Translations under genes and position numbers: made by a program
From: Branchiostoma floridae
Taxonomy: Eukaryota > Chordata > Leptocardii > Amphioxiformes > Branchiostomatidae
Reading direction: 5' to 3'
DNA length: 64,000 bases
Assembly (NCBI RefSeq): GCF_000003815.2
Contig: NC_049979.1
Location: 30,508,859 to 30,572,858 of the forward strand
The notes under the pieces: model-generated
The model's database searches: none
Told to the model about the DNA's origin: nothing
The model's input: the letters and a program-made list of their open reading frames with translations, nothing else
Part shown: one piece after another, positions 54,317 to 63,190 of the stretch
Numbering within the stretch: the first letter of the stretch is position 1
Layout of the letters: every line of letters starts with the position of its first letter

Positions 54317-54336
54317 TGTACCGATACCCAGCCCTA
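54317..54336 (-). repeat. right terminal inverted repeat of the giant element
   Basis: Reads TGTACCGATACCCAGCCCTA into the 8-bp duplication at 54337-54344. Subterminal GGTCCGG/ACCGGTCC motifs (about 54222-54312) mirror the left side. Confidence 0.93.
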
Positions 54337-54344
54337 GTAGGGGC
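54337..54344. repeat. right 8-bp target site duplication (GTAGGGGC)
   Basis: Identical to 21961-21968; directly followed by CACTCTAACTATCCC, the continuation of the outer transposase exon. Confidence 0.93.
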
Positions 54345-54385
54345 CACTCTAACTATCCCGAAGCCAGAAACAACGTCCTCATCAG
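54345..54385 (+). CDS. outer transposase exon 3, right part
   Basis: Continues the exon broken at 21968: after one GTAGGGGC the frame reads H-S-N-Y-P-E-A-R-N-N-V-L-I and leaves at ATCAG|GTTTGT in phase 2. The NYPEA...NVL block is one I associate with these amphioxus/cnidarian transposase-like proteins (from memory). Confidence 0.8.
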
Positions 54386-55213
54386 GTTTGTGTGTTTTCC
54401 TGTCTTTCTTTCTCTTGTTATTTATAGGAAACCCTTGTCTTTGTAGTTATCTGTATTTACTAATTCATTATTAATTTAGGATGTGTTTGTGATGCCATGA
54501 CCTTTGTGCCTGAAAAAAGGAAGAAAAAGAATAGTTAGTATATCTCTAAGATACCTGTATACTAAATATTATGGAAAGCCATTGTTCCTTTGTTCAGTTA
54601 TTCTCCTTAGGTAATTTTGACAGGGCGAACCACACATACACCACTTCTTCCCTATATATGTCACAAGTTATCTGCCACCAAGAAATCAACCATAGCATTT
54701 CCAGATTAAAAGATAAGAAACGGAAACACAGACACACACACAAACACAGAAAAGAAACAATAGCTACATTTTTCATAGAAATAAAAAGTGATGTACTCAC
54801 AATATTTACAAACTATTACTGAGTATCAGTGATCATCATTACTGTCCTCATCCTGATCAGCTAGGTCATAAGAATTACAAGGACAAATCTGAAAAGTCTG
54901 GTGCAGGTAGGTAGACTCCAGAAATACCTGCACAACCCAACTTTTACCTGCACTTACCTGCATATGCAGGTGGTATTTTGAGCCCTGCTAAACAAATACA
55001 ACAATCAAAAAAGGTTATTGAGATACATGTAGAACTGTGTTCCATTTTGTGTGCCTTTTTTCATATCCTACAGCTCTTTTCAAAAGCAGTATTGACTGCT
55101 TAATTTATAATTGCATGATGGTCATGTGACCTACATGATATATTGTATCATTCTGTTGGTTCATTGTCTGTCAGTAATCATATAATTTCTTCCAACCATA
55201 TTGTGTGCAATAG
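54386..55213. other. intron region lacking an expected exon
   Basis: No open, splice-bounded segment bridging phase 2 to phase 0 could be found. Contains CTGCACTTACCTGCATATGCAGG-type palindromic repeat at about 54905-54975 (described by its TACCTGCA motif). Probably an exon was deleted. Confidence 0.45.
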
Positions 55214-55312
55214 TGTGTTGTTGAAGCTGCCAGGGCAAGAAACGAGAAGAGAATGAAGCACCTTGAGCAAATAAAGACAACGGAGGCAAAGGACAGACGG
55301 ATAGCTTTGAAG
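55214..55312 (+). CDS. outer transposase exon: coiled-coil-like segment
   Basis: 33 codons between GTGCAATAG|TGT and TTGAAG|GTGGGT: CVVEAARARNEKRMKHLEQI then KTTEAKDRRIALK. Highly charged and helical, in phase with the next exon. Confidence 0.7.
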
Positions 55313-55489
55313 GTGGGTTTGAACCCATTGTTCATTGTTATAAAAGTATTTTAACATTGTAGTATTAGATTTGACAAAGATTATATCATTCTTATAAAGG
55401 AGATAATGCGTGTGAACAGAAATAATTCTCGGCATATTTGGATCTTGATATAGCTGTGCTTGATGCTCCGGTACATTTATATTCCACAG

Positions 55490-55819
55490 GTTGCACGAGT
55501 TGTACAGCAGGAGGATCGGAAGAAATGGAACAAGAAAAGACCACTGCAGCACAACTATGGAGGACAGGATGGGGAAAGTGACAGCGGAGGTGACAGTGAC
55601 AGTGACGATGAAGGAGATTCAGAGGTAGATGGAATGAAGGCCCAGGAAGAAGGAGCCAAGGTAATCCTTGAGAAAGCAGCAATGCCACGTAACAACAAAA
55701 AGGCAATTGGTAGTAGTGTTATTTCGATATCGAGAAAGTCTTGTGTTTGTGGCGGAACAGATCACATCAGACGCTCAAGTAAGAAATGCCCCCAGAATCC
55801 AAAGAGGCAGAAAGTGTAA
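55490..55819 (+). CDS. outer transposase terminal exon with C-terminal zinc knuckle
   Basis: Acceptor ATTCCACAG|GTT. 109 codons and a stop: a basic helix (VARVVQQEDRKKWNKKR), an acidic Ser/Asp-rich stretch (GESDSGGDSDSDDEGDSE) and a C-terminal CVCGGTDHIRRSSKKCP knuckle (C-x-C...H...C). A poly(A) signal AATAAA follows at 55987-55992. Confidence 0.75.
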   Translation, partial: VARVVQQEDRKKWNKKRPLQHNYGGQDGESDSGGDSDSDDEGDSEVDGMKAQEEGAKVILEKAAMPRNNKKAIGSSVISISRKSCVCGGTDHIRRSSKKCPQNPKRQKV

Positions 55820-55986
55820 GAGGAAAAACGATGAAATGATGTAGGACATTGTTTTTATATCCACTTGGAAGTGCCTGTGTAATGTAATCACTCATCCATG
55901 ACATTATGTCTTTATATGCATCAGGGTTGTGTACCTACATGCTAGAACTGTACCTGTAAAATGTTACAGACCTGTACCTGTACCTG

Positions 55987-55992
55987 AATAAA
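55987..55992 (+). promoter_or_regulatory. poly(A) signal of the outer transposase
   Basis: AATAAA (in CTGAATAAACTG) about 170 bp beyond the stop codon at 55819. Confidence 0.5.
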
Positions 55993-56825
55993 CTGAAACA
56001 CTTGTGGGTAACACCTTTTGAAGGAAGATTTATAAGATAGAGTCACAGATGACAATTTTTAGTGTCATGTTTTTTAGAAGAAAACTTGAAAACCCTTTTT
56101 AGATTAGAATATGCAAACTAAATGTACGGATAGATAACCGACTGAACTTATTTCTGTCCAAGTTCAGGTGGAACTGTGCCAAAATCATGTAAATCCCTCA
56201 AAATTGTTCAGATGCATTCTCATGAAGCAAATCATGCTGAACCAAGTTGACAGTACTGTTTAACTTATTGTCAGTCTCATGTAATATCTGTGCAATTAGA
56301 CACAATTTCGTATGTACATGTATTGTATATGACTGTTATGAGATGGGAGTATTAGCAGATGCAAGGTGCTCATGTTTGAGTACTATCACAGAACAGTGTT
56401 GAAAAAAAACAACTTTGCTTTGTAGGCTTTGCAAGTGCAGCAATGTGCTGTGTTCTGTTCCATTGATAACTTTGCAATATGTATGTTTCACTTAGTTGTA
56501 GATTCTAACAATCTTTTTTGTACTACATGTATGTCATATCCATTTTTTCAATGCCCTTTTGTACATATGTTATTATGTATGATTGATTGTTTTGATTTAG
56601 CACTATGTTATATCTAGGAACGTGTCTGTCCATATCGTATCTATTCCATTGGACTTATGTTTTTCATTTTTATGTAGAGCTTTCCCATGAAGTAAAGTCA
56701 TAGGGAGCAGTTTGTGGAACAAGCTCAAAGTGACTGGCATTGTATCGTTAATCGTTCTCAAATTTCTCTATCACCTATTGTACATGGTTGAGTACATACT
56801 ATGAAAGAGGACAGAATACACAAGT
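55993..56825. other. intergenic stretch between two convergent genes
   Basis: AT-rich, no supported gene; lies between the transposase terminal exon and the 3' end of the small minus-strand gene. Confidence 0.45.
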
Positions 56826-56828
56826 TCA

Positions 56829-56836
56829 AGTTTCCA
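56829..56836 (-). promoter_or_regulatory. poly(A) signal of the small minus-strand gene
   Basis: AATAAA on the minus strand (TTTATT on the plus strand within AACTTTATTTTGC), about 50 bp after the stop codon at 56883. Confidence 0.5.
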
Positions 56837-56882
56837 AACTTTATTTTGCTTTGTTTCATGTATACCTGGAGGTGGGCATGAC

Positions 56883-58563
56883 CTAGTTCTTGCCCTTGTC
56901 CTCGAACAGGTCATCCGCGCCCACCTCCTTGGTAGGCCTGTTGTTACTGTTGATCAACATCCAGTCCACATCGTCTCCGCTCGGGTACGTCTCCCTGACA
57001 ATCTCCAGGATCTCAGGGCTGAACACGTAGAACGTACCACCTGGAGCCCGCTGAAGGCCCTGCACAGACAGATAAATGTGTATATACATCAGCACCAATG
57101 TACTTCTGAGTTTTGATAAATATCAGACAATGAAAATAGAATCTGGTTATGTGGAATGGCACAACACTACAAATACACAGAAAAGTGCAAGAAAGGTGAC
57201 AGATTTCAAAACAGGCAATCAAGGAAGTGGTGTGCAACTGGCAAAAAAATGCAGTAAACACCAAACCACTATTCTTGGTATACCATTATTCCAAAGTGTG
57301 TTCAAAATAAAATGTTTTTATGTAAAACTTATTAAAAAATTTAAAAACTACTATACTATGGTAAATATACCCCAAAGTTCTTACTTGCCTAACTCATAGT
57401 TTAGAGCTGTCTTAGTAGCTGTTATATGATCTTTTTTTGTGTTGGGGAATATTTACCATAGTATAGTAGGCTTTTCCATTTTTATTGTAGTTTTTCTTTA
57501 ATGATAAAGACATCATTTTGTAGAAAACAAACATGGATACGGATAATTCTCAAAGAAATTTCCGTTCATTACCGTAACTAAGTTTGGAGAAAAGTTTTGG
57601 ACTTACGTAGGTGAGCAGCCCAGCAAGCCCAGCGTACACCCTGTTACGTCGCTGCACGTTGGTGCCCCCGTATCGAAACTGGTTGAACACCGTGTTCACA
57701 CGGCTGCTGAGCTGGTGGTATCTAGGGTAAGATCGCAAAAAAACAAGTCAATAAATTAATTAGAAACTCTGTACCAGGGACATCGACCCTACACGTGAAA
57801 ACGTACTGTTATGCATATGAAAAGGATTAAATAAGCGGTCTCTTTGATCCGAGCCGCCACTGTCGTCAATCTGTGCGACCGCTAGCGAAAGGATCCAGCT
57901 AGACAACATGTTGGAAGCAAAGGTAAGTACAAAATTTCAAGGAAGATAACACTTACACACAGAAATGTAAACATGAAAATAGAAGTTTACATACCCCATT
58001 CTCTCGCCGATGTGGCGAAGGCGCGCCACGGCGAGCGCCTCGGCCTGGCGCTCGGCCACAGTCGGCGTCCGCGGGACTCTGGCGGCCTGTCCAGACTTCT
58101 TCTTGGCTGCAAACAAAAAACAAAAAAACATTATTATTAGTTGGAAAAGCCTTCGTTAAAAGGTGGTATATATTCATAAAAGAAGATTGCAAGAGACGCA
58201 ACTAAGATTGGGTCAGTATAGTCTTTCTACAAAAATTCAAATAGACGCAAACTGCGCTTCGTTAAGAAATATCCGCCCTCAATTTCTTGGATTTGCACCC
58301 TCCAAATTTGCCCCAAACCATCATTTTTACTACACGTGTAACACATAAATCAACAAGGTTGATTCACTAATCTTCTTTTATACCGGATCGAGGAAAGATA
58401 AAAAGTTTTTGTTGTTGTTTGTTTAGCACGCCGGAAAAAAAAAAACTTGACGGAAAAAAGTATTCCAAAAATCGCTCTCAAACTGACAGTTCATCGTAAA
58501 GAAACACACGTAACTATACGAAAAATTTAGAAGCAACTTCTGCTTACCCTTTGTCTTTGGCAT
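56883..58563 (-). CDS. small basic protein gene of the outer transposon (139 codons, 4 exons), function unknown
   Basis: Exons 58563-58548, 58106-57995, 57721-57607 and 57059-56883; all junctions are GT-AG and the phases (1, 2, 0) agree. The product starts MPKTKAKKKSGQAARVP, has a helical middle (AERQAEALAVARLRHIGERM; VNTVFNQFRYGGTNVQRRNR), a hydrophobic VYAGLAGLLTY segment, GGTFYVFSPEILEIVRETYP and an acidic tail ending EDKGKN. No transmembrane segment is evident. I do not recognise the family; the basic N-terminus and helices suggest nuclear or DNA/protein binding. It lies between the transposase and the right TIR and converges with the transposase, so it is probably the transposon's second gene. 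Its GC-rich codon use differs from the AT-rich surroundings. Confidence 0.8.
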
Positions 58564-58694
58564 GTTCGATGATGTTGACTTTGGCTTTGTTTTCAAAACT
58601 CCAAAACTCGTCAATCGGGACTCGTGGCACGCTGCACGCAAGTACAGGGCTGAATAGAACTGAACTCTCTTGGGTGTATTGCGTCATCCATCGG

Positions 58695-58757
58695 CGCGGC
58701 CTGATTGGTTGTGCAACAAAACTTTGGCGCCACAGCGCTGGCCCCTGATTGGTCAGG
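58695..58757 (-). promoter_or_regulatory. CCAAT boxes upstream of the small gene
   Basis: Two ACCAATCAG motifs on the minus strand (about 58700-58709 and 58744-58753), 140-190 bp upstream of the ATG at 58563. Spacing of about 44 bp. No TATA box is evident. Confidence 0.5.
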
Positions 58758-58946
58758 CTGTTCCAAAAGCCACTGGCACCCGACTAGGGCGTTGGAGACT
58801 GCAACGCTCGCGGCAACTTTGCCCTTGAATTTTGCCGTTAAATAGCACAATTTGAGGTCTAATGATGTTAGATTATTAAAATAGACCTACATAACTATCA
58901 ACTTCGATGGTTATTTTTTTCTTTTTTAATTATTCTGAATTTTGAC

Positions 58947-58978
58947 TCAGAACCCCTCAGCCACCCTGAGACCCTACC
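58947..58978 (-). repeat. right 32-bp TIR of the outer transposon
   Basis: Ends ...CACCCTGAGACCCTACC followed by TTAA (58979-58982), then satellite sequence ATCCCTAACCCTAATTGC that continues the left-flank array. Confidence 0.95.
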
Positions 58979-59044
58979 TTAAATCCCTAACCCTAATTGC
59001 TAGGGTAAGGGTTAGGATATATATTGTATTCAAGGCGGTCAAAG
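58979..59044. repeat. continuation of the telomere-like satellite
   Basis: After TTAA the sequence reads ATCCCTAACCCTAATTGCTAGGG, then TTGTATTCAAGGCGGTCAAA, matching the units at 17230-17968 before it stops. Confidence 0.85.
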
Positions 59045-60808
59045 TTAAAATACATAGAGTGTAACCACTCACAAAGGAAGTGTTTATACTGCCGAAATAC
59101 CCTTAACATAGTTATATGGAAATTTATTTCTATTTCACGATAAAAATCTTTAAAAATCCGACATCATTTTCGTATGTCGGACTTTTCCGGGTTTGAACTT
59201 TTCTGTGGTAAAGGAAACTAATGGCATCGACAAGTAATGGACTCAGTATCTTCCAGCATAATAACCGTTCGTAAGAGCAAAATTTCACATAACACAGATG
59301 GATCAGTATATTAGCCAACCGTTGCGAGTTGTTTTGGTTTTAATCAGAAAAAAATTAAATACTATTATTCGTTTGATAAGAAATACCGCACTACAGTACA
59401 GGTGTGGTTCCTATCAACTCAGAAGAATGCATGCGGACTATGGATGGTGTAGATTTCATGTTCCGTATTAGAATCGTATTTCTTTCAAATTTGGCTGAAA
59501 TATTCATAAATGCTTACGAAGTAATAATGTAAATTGCTATCATGGATTATTATCAAGTTTCTTGTCACGGGATAACTTGGCAATCAGTGGTTTCTAATAC
59601 ATGGGACATCCCCCAACTCACCTCCGCAGGTTTTCAAAACACCTGTACCAGGTTTAGATCCAGAGGTTTGAGCTCAGTTCCGAAACCTCAAAATGTCTAG
59701 TTGACACGTTTGGGTTTATCAAACAAGTATAATGACTGCAAGAGTTTCTTGGTGAGAAGACTCTCAAGTCAAACCAATAGTAATCTATTTGAATGTTGCA
59801 CAAATTTTTCCATTTGATACCAACTTCATGGTTAACTCAGGAACGTAAGAAATTTATTGTCCTAAAACAGAACCAACAGGTACAGATAGAAGAGAGTCAT
59901 GTCATATTTGATTGAGGCAATCTGCTTTTTGCCCACTAGGATATATGGATAAAATTGTTGATACTTTGTTCAGTTTTGTTTGACTTTCAGAATCAGGTCA
60001 GGTAATCTGGTATCTACCCATCCTCCACACACATGTATACACATAAGCTCACAAACACAATACAGATAAAGTTAATCAATGATGACAATAGGCCAATCCA
60101 CCAATATCTTTGAAATAAAACAAATGATCCCCCCCCCAACCGGGGTCTATAATATGAAAATGCATGAATATCAGGCTCTTTTATCAACAAGTCAACTCTT
60201 TCTTTATTTCACAACAAGATTTCGGTAAACGTCTAAACGCCTGTCACCTTCCTCAAGACAATCCTGCCTAGTTCACATCGTACTGTAGCTATATACACAA
60301 ATGTAGGTCTAGCTGCTTACAGATTCGGTCCCAAACTTTTACACATATACAGTGATTGCAGATGTACAGATTCAAGGATGTATATTTTTCAGGCATCATC
60401 GAAATATGAACCTATAATTAGGACACACCGCACACAAAAGAAATTTGAAACAACAGAGTTATCAGTTTTGATCAGTCTTTTTTTAAATTGCATATCAAAC
60501 TGTCGAAAAATACAGGTATATGCGGTACTCCAATCGGAGAAGCAAACTCACATAACACTTAGTATTAACAGACTTATTGTGCTACATATAAATACAAAAT
60601 ACATGTACATTGTACATTCACGACAAGTATATGCTTTAGTCAGGAGACTTATTCCGAAACATGTGGAACTCAGATGAATTGGCATCAAACCAAACTAACA
60701 GTCTTATTCTACAATTCATCAGGACACCGTATTTTCAACCAAACTACTTGACAATGTCATATTTTTCTATATGCCATGTAGTCTTCAGTCAGACCAAGGA
60801 TGTTGACT
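59045..60808. other. noncoding stretch, no gene seen
   Basis: AT-rich sequence. A palindromic ACAGGT/ACCTGT-rich patch lies near 59625-59660. None of the short frames has splice signals. Confidence 0.45.
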
Positions 60809-60907
60809 CTATACAGACGGACAGCAGTGATGCATGATGAGCTTCATCTCCTGCTGTGTAATCAGCTTCCCTACTTCTGCCAGTTCACATTTCCAGACAT
60901 CAATGAA
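60809..60907 (-). CDS. terminal exon of an unidentified minus-strand host gene
   Basis: A strong polypyrimidine tract and acceptor (TTTTTTTTTCAG|TTCATTG) lead into 32 codons and a TAG stop: FIDVWKCELAEVGKLITQQE then MKLIMHHCCPSV. Length is an exact multiple of three from the acceptor and composition is amphipathic and protein-like. The 5' exons should lie at higher coordinates, beyond the minisatellite or outside the window. I do not recognise the family. Confidence 0.6.
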   Translation of the reverse strand, partial: FIDVWKCELAEVGKLITQQEMKLIMHHCCPSV

Positions 60908-61319
60908 CTGAAAAAAAAATGTTCTCAGTGATGATCAAACATGTAATACCCATGGAGATGTCAAGACCATTTACCTCGTTCTCATACTTGTAAATTATGT
61001 GATGAACCAATAAAATACATGTACCTTACCTAGCCCCTCTCTAGACCAAAACAAATATTACCTGTTTGGTACTTTAGCTGGTGTCTAACTAGATCAAGGA
61101 ACCATTTAAATTTCACCTGTATGGTACCTTACTGGTATCCAGACCAACAATGCATACATTACCTGTATGGTACTTACCGGGTATCAAGACCAACAAGCCA
61201 TGCACGTCTTACCTGTACAGTACTTACATGTACCGTATATACAGACCAACAAGCCATACCTTTAGAATACTTACTTGGTATGCAGACCAACAAGTCATAG
61301 ATTATTTATACCTGTACAT

Positions 61320-63190
61320 GTACTGACCTGATATACAGATCAGCAAGACATCCATATGTTACCTGTATAGTACTAACCTGGTATAAGGACCAGCAAGCCA
61401 TCCATATGTGTAGTACTGACCTGGTATAAGGACCAGCAAGCCATCCATATGTGTAGTACCTACCTGGTACTAGTATACAGACCAACAAGCCATCCATATG
61501 TGTAGTACTGACCTGGTATACAGACCAGCAAGCCATCAATATGTGTAGTACTAACCTGGTATACAGACCAGCAAGCCATCCATATGCGTAGTACTAACCT
61601 GGTATACAGACCAGCAAGCCATCCATATGCGTAGTACTGACCTGGTATACAGACCAGCAAGCCATCCATATGTGTAGTACTGACCTGGTATACAGACCAG
61701 CAAGCCATCCATATGTGTAGTACTGACCTGGTATACAGACCAGCAAGCCATCCATATGTGTAGTACTGACCTGGTATACAGACCAGCAAGCCATCCATAT
61801 GTGTAGTACTAACCTGGTATACAGACCAGCAAGCCATCCATATGTGTAGTACTGACCAGGTATAAGGACCAGCAAGCCATCCATATGTGTAGTACTGACC
61901 TGGTATACAGACCAGCAAGCCATCCATATGTGTAGTACTGACCTGGTATACAGACCAGCAAGCCATCCATATGTGTAGTACTAACCTGGTATACAGACCA
62001 GCAAGCCATCCATATGTGTAGTACTAACCTGGTATACAGACCAGCAAGCCATCCATATGCGTAGTACTAACCTGGTATACAGACCAGCAAGCCATCTATA
62101 TGCGTAGTACTGACCTGGTATAAGGACCAGCAAGCCATCCATATGTGTAGTACTAACCTGGTATACAGACCAGCAAGCCATCCATATGCGTAGTACTAAC
62201 CTGGTATACAGACCAGCAAGCCATCCATATGTGTAGTACTAACCTGGTATACAGACCAGCAAGCCATCCATATGCGTAGTATTGACCTGGTATAAGGACC
62301 AGCAAGCCATCCATATGTGTAGTACTAACCTGGTATACAGACCAGCAAGCCATCCATATGTGTAGTACTGACCAGGTATAAGGACCAGCAAGCCATCCAT
62401 ATGTTTAGTACTGACCTGGTATAAGGACCAGCAAGCCATCCATATGTGTAGTACTGACCTGGTATAAGGACTACTAACCTGGTATACAGACCAGCAAGCC
62501 ATCCATATGTGTAGTACTGACCTGGTATAAGGACCAGCAAGCCATCCATATGTGTAGTACTAACCTGGTATAAGGACCAGCAAGCCATCCATATGTGTAG
62601 TACTGACCTGGTATAAGGACCAGCAAGCCATCCATATGTGTAGTACTGACCTGGTATAAGGACTACTAACCTGGTATACAGACCAGCAAGCCATCCATAT
62701 GTGTAGTACTGACCTGGTATAAGGACTACTAACCTGGTATACAGACCAGCAAGCCATCCATATGTGTAGTACTGACCTGGTATAAGGACCAGCAAGCCAT
62801 CCATATGTGTAGTACTGACCTGGTATAAGGACCAGCAAGCCATCCATATGTGTAGTACTAACCTGGTATACAGACCAGCAAGCCATCCATATGTGTAGTA
62901 CTGACCTCTGATATTATTAACAGACCAGCAAGCCATCCATACGTTACCTGTATAGTACTGACCTGGTATACAGATCATCAAGCCATTTGTATGTTACCTG
63001 TACAGTACTGACCTGGTATACAGACCAGCAAGCCATCCATATGTTACCTGTACTACTTGCTGGTCTGTATACGAGGTCAGTGCTAGTACTATATATATAC
63101 AGTATAGTATAGTATAGTACTAGTACTGACCTCGTATACAGATCATCAAGCCATTCATATGTTAACTGCACAGTACTGACCAAGTATACA
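61320..63190. repeat. minisatellite with 43-bp unit (about 40 copies)
   Basis: The unit contains GTACTGACCTGGTATACAGA, CCAGCAAGCCATCCATATGT and GTA; variants are TATAAGGACC for TATACAGACC and CTAACC for CTGACC. Some units are shortened (TATAAGGACTACTAACC). The edges degenerate, with TACCTGTACAGTACT insertions. A 43-bp period is not a multiple of three; the many Trp/Tyr-rich minus-strand frames are artefacts. It probably lies in an intron of the 60809-60907 gene. Confidence 0.92.

Larger units (their letters stand above)
21969..54336 (-). mobile_element. giant 32.4-kb DNA transposon with hAT-like ends and cargo gene
   Basis: The termini are imperfect inverted repeats: TAGGGCTGGGTACCGGTACA on the left and its reverse complement with one mismatch on the right (54317-54336). 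They are flanked by a perfect 8-bp duplication GTAGGGGC. TAGGGCTGGG ends and 8-bp duplications are hAT-type features. Removing the element and one duplication copy rejoins an open exon in frame (E-M-G-R-G-H-S-N-Y), which fixes the boundaries to the base. Inside lie inverted hairpin arrays about 420 bp and 265 bp from the ends, a large minus-strand multidomain gene, a possible plus-strand gene, and many smaller repeats. The perfect duplication and clean host exon suggest a relatively recent insertion. Confidence 0.9.
18703..55819 (+). pseudogene. outer transposase gene, split by the giant insertion and missing an exon
   Basis: The exons I can support are 18703-18959, 19966-20377, 20751-21968 continued at 54345-54385, 55214-55312 and 55490-55819. 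Phases agree across the first three junctions (2, 0 and the exact rejoining at the insertion) and between the last two. The 54385 donor (phase 2) cannot join the phase-0 acceptor at 55214, so an exon between them is absent or unrecognisable. From memory of the family, about a hundred residues following the NYPEA block are missing here. The product would be a Mutator-like/Kolobok-like DDE transposase. Two lesions, the 32-kb insertion and the lost exon, make this copy nonfunctional unless the insertion excises and a small exon was missed. Confidence 0.75.
17969..58978 (+). mobile_element. outer TTAA-flanked DNA transposon (Kolobok-like), 41 kb including the nested insert
   Basis: The ends are a perfect 32-bp inverted repeat beginning GGTAGGGTCTCAGGGTGG (17969-18000 and 58947-58978). 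Both sides are flanked by TTAA (17965-17968 and 58979-58982). Joining the flanks at a single TTAA recreates the satellite unit with one mismatch to its neighbours, so TTAA is the target site. TTAA duplication is known for piggyBac and Kolobok; the encoded transposase resembles the Mutator-like/Kolobok type rather than piggyBac. Without the giant insertion and one copy of its duplication the element would be about 8.6 kb. It carries a plus-strand transposase gene and a convergent small gene. Confidence 0.85.

Noticed and set aside
21969-54336. Endogenous virus
   Set aside because: No capsid, packaging ATPase, polymerase or glycoprotein-like sequence is visible; ends and target duplication are those of a DNA transposon.
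61306-62981. Series of Trp/Tyr-rich minus-strand frames with MACWSVYQVSTTHMDG repeats
   Set aside because: They arise from the 43-bp minisatellite; the period is not a multiple of three, so the peptide changes frame from unit to unit.
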